From Timema cristinae (taxonomy: Eukaryota > Arthropoda > Insecta > Phasmatodea > Timematidae): a DNA stretch of 64,000 nucleotides. Each line of letters begins with the position of its first letter. Position 1 is the stretch's first letter. The notes beneath the pieces were generated by a model that saw nothing but the letters and a program-made list of their open reading frames with translations, was not told the origin of the DNA and did not search any database. The DNA lies in the NCBI GenBank assembly GCA_039000515.1, contig JBCFYV010000001.1:14857928-14921927 (forward strand). The letters run 5' to 3'. This document shows positions 38,159 to 48,804 of this stretch, piece after piece. Made by a program: the position numbers and the translations under genes.

Positions 38159-38852
38159 CAGGGTTGCCACGCATCTGGAAAACCGGGAAAAGACAGGGAA
38201 TTTGTTTGTGCCTGGAAAAAACCTGGTAAACACAGGGAATTTCACCAAAAAGCTAGAATTTACTGGGATTTGTTAGTGAATTTGGGCAATAAAGTGCTTG
38301 CAAGCGGAACAATATAGACTAAAATTTGTAACTGGAGAAGTGAGCAGTCTGATTGGAACACGTCTCATTTATGATGACTATGCTTACCAGCACCTCATCA
38401 GCTTGAGATAAGTCCTGAGTGCAACTGAGACGACTCGTTTTCGTTCGGCAAATGCCGCGCACTTTCGGCTTCCTCCACTCACCCCCACTAATAACATAAA
38501 CGTCTCTCGTTCCACCCCCACATTTAAACTCAAAATTGTATTTTTGGTATTTCCCATTATTTTTTTTCATTCCATTTAGGGTAGACAGAAAATATAACCA
38601 ATTTTTCCTTCTATAAAATGTGTCATTCATTTCTCATCATTTTTCAAATAATTCTTAAACATGTGTTTCACTTGCACAATAAAACATGCTTCCAATGACA
38701 AATTACCACTCTTCATTTCTAAAATTTTCTTTAAAACTAAATTAAATGCCTCTATAATTATATTTATAATATCTATTAGGTGTCTGGAAAAATGAAAATT
38801 TTCTCTGGAAAACACAGGGAATTTGGTAATAAGAAAATAGTGGCAACCCTGC
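38159..38852. mobile_element. Non-autonomous DNA transposon with CAGGGTTGCCA ends
   Basis: The left end CAGGGTTGCCAC and the right end GTGGCAACCCTG... (38840-38852) are inverted repeats. CAAGT flanks both sides. Next to each end are related AACACAGGGAATTT words. hAT-like termini usually give 8-bp duplications, so the 5-bp CAAGT is either partial or the family differs. Internal ORFs on the minus strand (38319-38630 and 38627-38854) have no recognisable transposase. Confidence 0.65.
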
Positions 38853-38969
38853 AAGTGGAATTAAAACATGTCTGAATATTATTGGTAGAGTAAATCAACT
38901 GGGTACATTATAGTTATAGCACTAATATTCATAGGCTCTGGAAGCATACATATCATTTTTCTTCCAGAA

Positions 38970-39182
38970 GACCCTCTGTGGCCAGAGTGGTCCTTAAGTC
39001 AAGATGATGGGAGATTATCGAGGCCCTCACTATCCGTCAAGGGATGGGGAGTTTTCTTACAGGGGCTGGTGCCTCACTATCCCCTACCCTTCCCTGGTGC
39101 GGACCACCAGCATGTCATCACCTCAAGGTGGGCACATCGTGATAAGCTATGCCCATGTAAATACCGCAAGGCTGTCGATTGT
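38970..39182 (+). other. Exon-like block B of an unidentified locus
   Basis: It has a TTCTTCCAG acceptor and a GTAAGT donor. One frame is open throughout: DPLWPEWSLSQDDGRLSRPS, then GWGVFLQGLVPHYPLPFPGA and later RKAVDC. A second frame is open from the internal ATG at 39004 (MMGDYRGPHYPSRDGEFSYR) and stops just after the donor. The block is clearly GC-richer than the flanks. I do not recognise either product. Confidence 0.4.
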
Positions 39183-39189
39183 GTAAGTA

Positions 39190-40200
39190 CTTAACTAATT
39201 ATACATAACAATCATTGTTAGTACAATTTTACAGTGGATACATAATTCTTGTATTTTTAATTGATTAAATTAACATTTTGTCTGGCTAGTAGATAGGTAT
39301 GTGATATAAGTTAGGGGGGTAGCGGGGTGATTAGGTGGCTGGTAATTGGTATACATATTATGTTTAAATAGGGTCGGAATTTTTTAAAAATATCTATTGG
39401 AAGAAAAAACCCCGTTTTTTATGGTATATTTTTATGTAATCTCTAACTTATTTGTTCTGTGATTTTTTTAAATTTTAACCCTTTTACCTATTAGGAAAAG
39501 AGGTGTAGGGAACCGAGAGTATGAAAGTTGTAGTAATCATTGGGCTCTTTGGCCAGAAATCCACTTCACCCTGTAGGGTATATTCGGCGGCCATGTATAG
39601 AAAGATATTACGTCTCTTCTGTTTCTACATGGCTAATTTCTTTGGGAGGTGGGTGAAGTCAGGCTAGTTGGTAATTGTGCTATAATGTACTTGCAAAACT
39701 TATTTACATGTGTTTGAATAACAAACCATTGTATAGTGGGTAAAGATTTATACAATACTCGGTTATCAGATAGGTGCTAAGACTTAAACTTGTCATGAAT
39801 TATTTATATTCTTCTGGTTAGAAAATAACAGAAATCCCAACAAACTACATCTGTGCGAAACACAACTCGGCTTTTAAACTCGGAACAAACAAATGCCAGA
39901 AAAAGGTATTGCAGAAAGTAGAGGGCACCTTTCAACAAAATAGCGCGTGTGCTTCTCCTATTGGGCAATGTAATCCAAGTGGGATGCACTCTCGTCCACC
40001 AAAGGGTGTGTGGTGTTAACATATTGGTCAACGCAATCAAAGAGGTGTGGCTCAAGAAAGGGTGAAACTGCCCTACCACAGAGCCCCAATGCCTTGGCAA
40101 TAGGGCAGGGAAAAAAATATTTCCTTGTGTGCTGTGGGACCCTGTTTATTTTTTACAAATTACAAAGGATTTAAACTTTGAATATAAATTTTGGACGGGG
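39190..40200. other. No gene seen
   Basis: No coding block recognised. A somewhat GC-richer part at about 39880-40100 has a 98-codon minus-strand ORF without any recognisable domain. Confidence 0.3.
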
Positions 40201-40253
40201 ACACACAGTTAAGCAAGCGTTTGAATCACATTAGTTACCATTATTAAATGAAA

Positions 40254-40522
40254 GGGGTGACCTAGTGGTCTAGGGGTAAGGTGTCAGACTTCTGTGCTGG
40301 CTGCCGGGGTTCAATCCTCGGTCCCGGCACAGATTTATCTGATTTCCAAACCCTTCCTTCACCTCTGATGAGTCATCTTGTGAATGTGGGGAATGCCAGG
40401 CCTTCACCGTGGTTCGGATTCCACGTTAAACTGTAGGTCCTTCATTTCATCTCACAATCACCCTTCCATTACACATTAGCGTAAGTGCGTATAACCCGAA
40501 TGGGTAGTAAGACGCGGTGCTA

Positions 40523-40554
<32 letters not shown>

Positions 40555-40578
40555 TAATAATAATAATAATAATAATAA
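40254..40578 (+). mobile_element. tRNA-derived SINE, type 3, full length
   Basis: The head is GTGACCTAGTGGTCTAGGGG (A-box region) and CCGGGGTTCAATCCTCGG (B box). The body includes GTGGGGAATGCCAGGCC and GGATTCCACGTTAAACTGTA. The 3' end is GAATGGGTAGTAAGACGCGG, then TGCTAA and an (ATA)n run. The last 60 or so bases equal the 3' end of type 1 SINEs although the head is different. Confidence 0.9.
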
Positions 40579-40676
40579 AATTGGTTCACGACATATATTA
40601 TTAATATGCTTAAAAAATACATCAATATGGGTAAATTATTAAATACTTTTTTTTAATACAACATAAACTATACCCT

Positions 40677-40889
40677 GATTTTGGTTGGAAGAACAGTAGA
40701 GAAAATTCAAACATATTTCTTTGCGGCCAACATTGATTATATTTTCTTATATTATTTGTGTTATTTTATAGGTATTGATAATATCTACCAAAATTAACAA
40801 CTGCAGATGACATGACTCTATGTATGAATATATTAACATTGTTTTAGTAACTTTAGTAACTAACTTCTACTGTTCTTCCTACCAAAATC
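40677..40889. mobile_element. MITE, copy 1, with about 24-bp terminal inverted repeats
   Basis: The left end GATTTTGGTTGGAAGAACAG pairs with the right end, which reads GATTTTGGTAGGAAGAACAG in reverse. The interior (CTTTGCGGCCA, GCAGATGACATGACT) matches the copy at 48271-48464. Confidence 0.85.
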
Positions 40890-41421
40890 ATACTATATCT
40901 GTATCTTCTATTTTGTCATAGACCTACCTTGTATTCTAGATATATATTTTTATCAAATAAGTTTAGACACCTTTTTCGTTATTATTAGCTATTGTCAACT
41001 GTTTTTGTTTAAAGTTATACAAAAATGACATGCAACAGGTCACAGATGTGTCTGGTCGTGATAAAGTTTTAATTGTTGACTTACGATAGTAGAATAACCA
41101 ATAAATATCAATAAGTAATTAAATATTCTGACATTGTTCCCACTGTTGGCTATAATTTCGTACATTTGATAAGACCTGTGACCTTTTTCTGTTTTGGCGG
41201 GCAAAAATATTTAGGCGTTTGAATCACATTAGTTACCATAAATATATTAAAAGTATTTATTTAACCACACCAACATATTTATTTTATACGCTTAAAAATA
41301 CATTAATTAGGTAATTTAGTCAATACTTTTAGTTTGAAACAGAATTGAATTCAAAATTCTACTTTTTCTGTATTTTACGTATAGCATTCTAGTTTCTTGT
41401 CATGGTCTTTGTTACTTCTAG

Positions 41422-41690
41422 ACCCGGCCAGAGCGTCCAGAAACCTGTTTAGGGATTCTGAGGTTGTCCAGTGCATCGTGGTTCTGGGCTGAACTGGCCA
41501 GGTTTCTCCAAGATCAGAGATTCCTTGCTGGGGGTGCAGGGTTTGTACGGTGTCCTTCCCAAGCTGAAGCGACGGTCTGAGCCGAACGTCTCGGTGGGGT
41601 TCCTCTCCCTCGAGCTGATGGGTGGGTGTAGAGTTGTTGGTGCGGGTGTCGGAGGAACGCCGATGGTGCCTGGATCAAGAGTGAGTAAAA
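41422..41690 (+). other. Exon-like block C of an unidentified locus
   Basis: It has a CTTCTAG acceptor and a GTGAGT donor and is GC-rich. The frame that follows on from block B in phase reads TRPERPETCLGILRLSSASW and FLQDQRFLAGGAGFVRCPSQ before a TGA. A different frame, open through the donor, reads IRDSLLGVQGLYGVLPKLKR and FLSLELMGGCRVVGAGVGGT. No single frame covers it all, so a frameshift or non-coding status is possible. I do not recognise the product. Confidence 0.4.
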
Positions 41691-41800
41691 GAATTTTCTT
41701 TTATTAATCTATTTTTCACTTTCTGTATATCTTTCATTTTGATATGTAATTATCTAATATGAGGCTTTTCAATGAAATTAATATGTTTCAATCCGATCAG

Positions 41801-42144
41801 GCGCCCAACTAGGGTGAAGCCCCTGCCCTGCACAGACAGCTTACCGTCCTCTTCTTCGTCAAGGGGGGGAGGACCTGTAACGTCCCCTCTCGGACTATCT
41901 AGAGAGAGAAGGGGGAGTGCTACGACGATGCCCTCTCAGTTTGGAGCATAGGAAACCTCACATTTCATCTTGTGAGTGGGAGGACCTGGGGCGTTCCCTC
42001 CCAGACCATCCTGAGAGGGGAGATATTGGATGACCCACCCTCCCGGACCATCTGGGCGGGAGAAGGGAGCGCTGCCACAGCGCCCTCTTCGTTCAGAGAG
42101 ACCTCGCCGCCTCTAAAGGTCACAAAGGGCCAAAGTGGGAGTGA
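41801..42144 (+). other. Exon-like block D of an unidentified locus (GC-rich, internally repetitive)
   Basis: It starts after a GATCAG acceptor. One frame runs RPTRVKPLPCTDSLPSSSSR to a stop at about 41950. Another (41972-42166) reads RTWGVPSQTILRGEILDDPP and later SFRETSPPLKVTKGQSGSEE, with TAG at 42164-42166. Three related segments of the type GGGAGGACCTG...TCCC...GGACCATCTGG...GAG occur within the block, so part of it is an internal repeat. This is the most GC-rich stretch of the neighbourhood. Confidence 0.35.
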
Positions 42145-42179
42145 AGAAGTAAATAAATATATTTAGAAAATAAAAAATT

Positions 42180-43105
42180 TCTCATCTTAACTTTATAAAG
42201 CAAATAATACTCACATTTTTATGTTGTGAAACCATATTTGCATTATTATTCGAAACATGAGAAAAATAAATTATATTTCAGATTATTTGTAACTTTTTAA
42301 TTCTTTACCCTCCCTCCACCAAGAAGCGGTGATAGCGCCATTAAGAAAAAAGAAAATTTAAAAAATATAATAAAATTTTGTAAAAAAAAAATTACATTAA
42401 AAGAGATGGAGCTAAATGTGTTGTTTTTTTAGGAGGGTTATAGTTCGACTAGTATGAAACATCCCCTTTAGTAATAAATTTTAATTATGCACTAAATACT
42501 AGATATCTCATAAGCTACGCTAACACCTCCAGAACCGTCCGTAGGTGGTAAAAATCAAATTTGTTAATCTCTTGATCCCAAATAAATAAACTATAACTTT
42601 TATTCAGGTAAATACTCAATATCTCCTAACACGAGCGGACTAAAGCAACTCTCGCCTCAAGAAAAAGTGGGGAACAAACCTATCTTGACGAAATCAGAAA
42701 TAATTAGGAGGGAACACATACAGACTTGGTAGATGGTTAAAATAAAAATATAATGTTAAGAGGACTGCCCACTCTACCCCACAAGGATAGACTGGCAGCT
42801 TTTTAATGTATTTAAAAGGTTTCCCCTCCTAATTTAGCTGTTTTTTAATGGTTTAATGTAATTGTTTCTTCCTTTTAATAAGTTGAATAGTTTTAACCTT
42901 TTAATGTCTTGTAAAATAATGATACTAAAGATATATTTTTTTAATTTATATATATATATAGCTCAAATTTGCAAAATAATCTTGTGTATAAATTAATAAT
43001 CTAAAAGTGAAAATCATTATAAATGCACTCTTCAAAGCGCGTACATATTTCTGCATTGAGGAATGTCAAGATATGATCTTGAAACATTAAACAAAATAAA
43101 TGGTA
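42180..43105. other. No gene seen
   Basis: AT-rich DNA with no coding block. Confidence 0.35.
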
Positions 43106-43109
43106 CGGA

Positions 43110-43640
43110 ACTCAGGAACTCACCTTTCTTGGTATATTTTTTAGAAATGGAGTATTTACTCATCATTCATAATATAATAAACACTAGCAAACCCTAGAAC
43201 AAATTGCATTCCACATATGTAAAACATTTTTTCTTCAGGGTTTTAAATTTCATAATTTTATTAATAAAGAATTAACCTCTTCATTTGTATGTTTGGATCA
43301 ATACAAAATATCTATTGGATCCCCAAGGCTCAACACTTTGTATTAAAATTTTGACTTCCGGTTAAAAATTTTGTCATTTTACTAGGGGATGTTATGTTAT
43401 TACATGGTCATTAAAGTTTGACCAATTAAATAGGTGAATATTGACTATTGAGTCTGAAATGTAAAAGATATCCAATTGCAAAAACTCCTCGCGTAAACTC
43501 TAGATACAAAGTTTTAGCCTGATTGGCGGTAAAATAGTTTAGGCAAAACCACTTTTAAGTTTTGTGGGGTCATGAAACGTAGATTCATTAACATTTAAAT
43601 TTCTATTTTTTCAACAATCACAATACTTTCCTGATATAAT
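43110..43640 (-). repeat. Long non-coding repeat, copy 1 (internally deleted)
   Basis: It matches 59275-60840 at both ends in the same direction (ACACTAGCAAACCCTAG, ATTGACTATTGAGTCTGAAA, then ATATCCAATTGCAAAAACTC and AATCACAATACTTTC). About 970 bp of the interior are missing between GAGTCTGAAATG and ATATCCAATT. Confidence 0.8.
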
Positions 43641-44205
43641 TTAATTTAAATAACTTAATTCTAATACAAATTAAATATTTTTTAAAGTGTCAAGTAAGAT
43701 TCTTGATATAATGTAAATTAAATAACTAAGCCTAATAAAACTAATATTTTTAGTTTGAGTATAGGCCTAACAGGTAAACTTGAGATTTACTAAAATAGTT
43801 TTAAAATAAAAACCCCCGTGGTTTAATGAGTTTCTTCCTCAACCATACCAAATACACCGTTATTCTCAACAGTCTACTTATTTTGAAGAAAATATGTTCG
43901 GAATAATTTTTGAAATTGAGTTTTGATTTTTATTGATGCCCAAAACACATCCATATCTTTAGGTAAGTCTCTGGGGTGGTTAAACGGCCGTGTGAACCAA
44001 GCGGATGTCCGGGGGCGTCAAATGGAGCTAAACCTAACCTAACATGCCTAAGTGTGATTATTTGATACTAATATTAAATTTCACATGATTTCGTGGTGAG
44101 TAAAATGGAATTTAGTGCCACTTACAAAAGATTATTTTACACTTACCATCTTTAAAAAATAGCTCCCTAACACTTTTTTTTTTCAAATCTAATTCATTAG
44201 AGATC

Positions 44206-44345
44206 AGGTTTTGAATCTCCGTCGGGTGTATTGAGTTCTGTTTTTACTAAGTGTTTTCCCTCGCAAAGGTGACAACTACATTACCTTTACTTTCCTTCCT
44301 AATTCATACTCAGCATAGCTCTCATGGCCACTTAGATGTGGTGAA
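44206..44345 (+). mobile_element. Type 1 SINE fragment
   Basis: Remnants GTTTTGAATCTCCGTCGGGT and TTTACTAAGTGTTTTCCCTC match the B box and body of the family. Both ends are decayed. Confidence 0.55.
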
Positions 44346-44477
44346 TATATATATGTTAATTTAATTTCTATCAAAGTCAGAGAAATTCAAATCGTCTTCA
44401 AGAAAATATCGACTCCAAATAAATTACATAAGAAATTTCAAATTTAAATTCAAAGAGAAATATTTCAATTTGTTTAT

Positions 44478-44703
44478 AGCACCGCGACTTACTACCTGTT
44501 AAGGCTTATGCGCCTGTACTAATTAAGTTAATTGTGTTAAGGATTAGGTAGATTATATTTATAAGAAATGTACCAGTATCTGTGTGGGGGGAGAGTGTAA
44601 AAACCACTTTGTACATTCGATTGAGATTTGAACTTCTATCCCTCCAACATCGGCAGTCTTGTACACTGCAAGAGGAGCGCGTTAGACCACCGACGCGGGT
44701 TTC
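44478..44703 (-). mobile_element. tRNA-derived SINE, type 1, reverse orientation
   Basis: On the minus strand it reads from a GTCGGTGGTCTAACGCGCTC head through a B-box-like TTCAAATCTC to AACAGGTAGTAAGTCGCGGT at the 3' end (44478). Confidence 0.75.
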
Positions 44704-44709
44704 ACATTG

Positions 44710-46000
44710 TCATTTGGTGTTCACATTAGTAGGTAAAGAGCGTTTCTTTGTCAAATATAAACTACGCGGGTAGCATTCCACATCATTATCTGATATTGTC
44801 TAAATTTGCATTGATGAATATGTATTCAGAAAAACAACCTCCTCACTAAAAGGCAGCTAATACTCTTTAAATTGCTTGATCATCGATGTGTGCTTTGATC
44901 AGGTATTCAATAACTGCTCTGTCTGTATCTAAATAAATAATTTTATAAGCCTATTACTGACGGTTGACATTCTGAAAAAGTGTCTTAAATTATTTAGACA
45001 AACGACTACTCAATTTAAAAGAGATCTAGAATGTCACAAAACATGGCTTACAACTTAAACCTGAAATTTCAACTTTTCTGCTGTGTGTATAGTGGTTCAT
45101 TTGTAAAATTATTCTTTTAGTTCCATCACTGGGGAAGACCTTAGTTGTTCATGATTGTAAATAGATAAGTACAATTTTTTGTTGTTAAAAAATATCTTAA
45201 TTCTTAAGTGGTATGGTACAACGATCCACTAATATGTCAAATATATTAGTGATTTGTTTCCTGGAAATTATTCAATATTATTGATTAATTTCACAAGACT
45301 GCCGACCCCACCCTTGCACTTGCAGCTAGTGTTCGATTATTCCTTCTCTCTGACGTCGAAATGCATTGTTACAAACAAAGTATTTCGTAAAAGAAGAAAC
45401 TCTTCAATCAGTTTTTTTACGGAGAAATGCGTCGAACCAACAATGGCTGCTGAGGGGTTTAACCTGCTTGCTAGATGAACCTTGCTACAAGAGTGTGATG
45501 CGATCGCTCTCAGCGTCGGAAGGTGCAACTAAATAACTCAGACCAAGCTACGGTGGATGACAAGTGGTAATTGAGGACTGAGAGTGTGGAACAGAATGAA
45601 GCTGTATTGTTTTTAATGAGTGAGTGAAAGGGGAGTCTGAGTGGGAGTGTTACGTTCTCGCGCCGTGGTTGAACTTAGTATTATTTCATAAAATTACATG
45701 CATAGCTGGCGGGAGTATACGTCAGGTCCAATTCCTTCCCGGGAGTTCACCGTTGAATGCTGATTGGTCTTCCTGAGGACATTTTTATGTCCTCTTCCCC
45801 CCTGTCCCTCTAGTTCATAGCTATTTTTTTTTTTTTGCAAACGTATTACTCATCCGGTCTATCCACGTTTAACTGCACTAATAAAATAGGGATGTTGGTA
45901 GAATTGGGATGAAATATGTCTTAATCAAGATGTCCAGCGACCTAAAAACGGAATTTTATTAAATTTCTGAAATTTTACGTATTCACTAAAAAACAATATT
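44710..46000. other. No gene identified
   Basis: Mostly AT-rich. A mixed-composition stretch at 45250-45770 includes TCTGACGTCG and a short ORF ending TMAAEGFNLLAR, with nothing recognisable. It could be promoter-like DNA. Confidence 0.25.
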
Positions 46001-46009
46001 TTTTAGTGA

Positions 46010-46240
46010 CTCGTCTTACTACCTTTTCGTGTTAACGCGTACATACTAATTACGCTAGTGGTTCTAGGGATGAGAGAGATTATATTTAGATGAATTGTAC
46101 CCGCGTTTGCGTGGAGGGAGAATAGAAAACAATTTTTTTTTAAAACCTTCGCTACAACTAACCGAAATTTAAACCTCGATCTCCCGTCTTCGGCAATCTA
46201 GTCTATTGCGAGAATAGCGCATTAGACCATGGCCCCACCG
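46010..46240 (-). mobile_element. tRNA-derived SINE, type 1, reverse orientation
   Basis: The minus-strand head is GGTGGGGCCATGGTCTAATG, then GCTATTCTCGCAATAGACTA and CGAGGTTTAAATTTCGGTTA (decayed B box). The 3' tail is at the low-coordinate end, near GTAGTAAGACGAGTC. Confidence 0.8.
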
Positions 46241-46244
46241 AAAC

Positions 46245-46885
46245 GGGTTTTAATAATTTTAATACAACTTATTGGTGGTTGAGACACTCAGTATAATTAT
46301 TATAGTATGAAATTAACAACCAGACCCCAGACGATTAATTTTGTGGTTAGCTGAATGTTGAACGTTATAATTGATAGATTGTGGTTTAAAAAAAAAGTTA
46401 ACAATTAGTTGGGCCTATTATTTGTATTTTACATCACTCCAAAATATTATTTCCTCTTTTGTTAATATTTTTCCCCAATATTAGGATTAGAATTCAAGAT
46501 TTTGGATTTGTAGATAAAATAAATATTCAGATTCGTTAAATTGTAGTTTCGACCCGTATTAACGTCACATTTTAACTTTGTAGTGACCCCCTTATGTTTG
46601 TTTAATACTATCCTGCACAACATTTATGTAAGAAGTCTAGTGTTTGAATATTATCTCACGGCGTATAGTTAACGTTCTCAATATGAATAAGCGCCTTGAT
46701 TTTCTGATACTGCTCCGCGTCATAGATCTGTATGAAGAATAGTATGTATAACTCTCTCACGGGGTTTGACTGAAGTGAAATATTATATTTTTAAACTTGA
46801 AGCGATTCCTCTCGTTAGAGACAATTTAAGAAAGTGTTGAAGTAGTGAAATTTTTCGACCTCGAAATTATTATTCATCAGTAGGT
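46245..46885. other. No gene seen
   Basis: AT-rich DNA with no coding block. Confidence 0.35.
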
Positions 46886-46890
46886 TTTAT

Positions 46891-46955
46891 GTTTCCTGGA
46901 ATTTTGTCAAAACTGTTTATCTTTATCTAAAAGTTTTGACAAAATTCCAGGAAAC
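46891..46955. repeat. Perfect 24-bp inverted repeat with 17-bp loop
   Basis: Arms 46891-46914 (GTTTCCTGGAATTTTGTCAA, then AACT) and 46932-46955 are exact reverse complements. The hairpin could be structured in RNA or DNA. No poly-T run of a pol III terminator follows directly, and no parent element was identified. Confidence 0.9.
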
Positions 46956-47739
46956 CTTTGACAGATATTCAAGATCTGTTGATATTAGCATGTGCAGAAA
47001 ACTAAACTCTATGTTGCTATTGGAGAAATGTTTTATTTGTTTTGGCAAAAAAAAATTTAATGCTATAAAAACTGTAAAATTACTCGCACTCCATTCTGAC
47101 GTACCTTACTAGTTAGTATATGTGTTGAAAACTTAAGCTTATAAACTGAAAACATTGATTACTCGTACAAATAAAATCACCCTTCATTAACACTTGTTTA
47201 CTTAACTCATACAAACAAGTCAGATTTTTAATTAATTCCCCCCCCCCACCCCCAAAATCCTCTCCCCCTTACACAAAAAAAAGTAATCAATTACGCCCCT
47301 TTCAATATTTTTATTTTTCATCGTGCATGAAGGATGATACCCATATATATATATATAAAAACCTATTTTTTATTGCCAAAAAATCTGTTCTGAAAGATCG
47401 CTGAAATGAAAATGATGTACCCCCCTCCTTTAAAGTCCCTCCACTCTCCTCCCAACCACTACCGACATCCACTTCTTTCTTTCAAATACTATTCCATATT
47501 TGCCAGGGAAATGATTGATGCACAGTAATCTTTCATCCAACTTGAAACTGACGATGATTGGAGCAAGAGAATGGTGGTAGAAAGGGCTGGAAAGGGAACG
47601 GTAAATATATAGGAAAGTGGAACGTTGGAATGGTATGAAGGCCTCGCAAGACAAACCACTTAAGTGCACGTTTTACAAACATATTTAAAATAAATACCAC
47701 TGTTATAGATATAATTTCTCCTTCAAAAAAATACATTCC

Positions 47740-48063
47740 ACACACACTACACACCCTCTCATAAGATACCTTACACACCCTCTCATAATGTACCTTACAG
47801 ACCCTCTCATAAGATACCTTTACACACCTTCTCATAAGATACCTTACACACCCTCTTATAATGTACCTTACACACCCTCTCATAAGATACCTTACACACC
47901 CTTTCACATAAGGTACCTTACACACCCTCTCATAAGATACCTTTACACATCTTCTCATAAGATACCTTACACACCCTCTCACATAAGGTACCTTACACAT
48001 TCTCTCAAAATGTACATTACAAACCCTCTCATAATTCACCTTACACACCCTTTCATAAGATAG
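47740..48063. repeat. Minisatellite, about 24-bp unit, about 13 copies
   Basis: The unit CATAAGATACCTTACACACC plus CTCT varies between 24 and 29 bp. It leaves open frames on both strands (ERVCKVPYVRGCVRYLMR type on the minus strand), which are repeat artefacts. Confidence 0.92.
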
Positions 48064-48270
48064 TGCTCCGGAAATTAGGGGGAGGGGAGGGTTATATAAT
48101 GAAAATAAAAGTTTATGGGAGGTAGGGGAACCACTAAAGATAACCATAAAGAAGTAAAAATTTAAAATTTTAAAGACCAATATTTAATAATAACAATTTA
48201 ATCTATGTTTACTTTTCCATTTGTTATTTTTTTTAGCAAATAAAATCAACCAAAGTTATCAGTATAGTCT

Positions 48271-48464
48271 GATTTTGGTTGGAAGAACAGTTTAGAGAAT
48301 TCAAAACATTTCTTTGCGGCCATACATTTAGATACTATTATTAGTATATATATATATATAATAATAATCTATCAAAAGTGACAGCTGCAGATAACATGAC
48401 TTGGTGCATGAATATATTAAGATTGTTTTAGTAACTATCAGATACTGTTTTTCCTACCAAAATT
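48271..48464. mobile_element. MITE, copy 2, with about 24-bp terminal inverted repeats
   Basis: Same family as 40677-40889: GATTTTGGTTGGAAGAACAG at the left, TTCCTACCAAAATT at the right, and shared CTTTGCGGCCA and CTGCAGATAACATGACT inside. Confidence 0.82.
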
Positions 48465-48804
48465 AGGGTTTATAATTGCAAACCAATCCCAGTCCTTATC
48501 AAAACCTTCATCCTCCTAAGGGTAAAATACAGGTTTGCTAACCGTTACCTTAGTTCTGGCCGTCATGACGCCATTTCACGCCGGGGTCTAGTTTTCATCA
48601 TCCGACGTCTCCAAGATACTTCGCCAACAGACTTAGGCCTAATCTGTCCGGTTTGTGACAACACGTTAAATGTATAATCGTGACATTAGGTTTGTACCTT
48701 TAACTAAATTTTAAATCAAAGACTTGGGCTCTAGTCGTTCCGTTAGTCACAGAATGAATTGGGTTAAGGGAGCTAGGAATCGAAAATATTACTAAAATTA
48801 AGTT

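Noticed and set aside
47533..48180. 215-codon minus-strand ORF rich in YERVCKV repeats
   Set aside because: It is a product of the 24-bp minisatellite at 47740-48063, with an open frame on the other strand as well.
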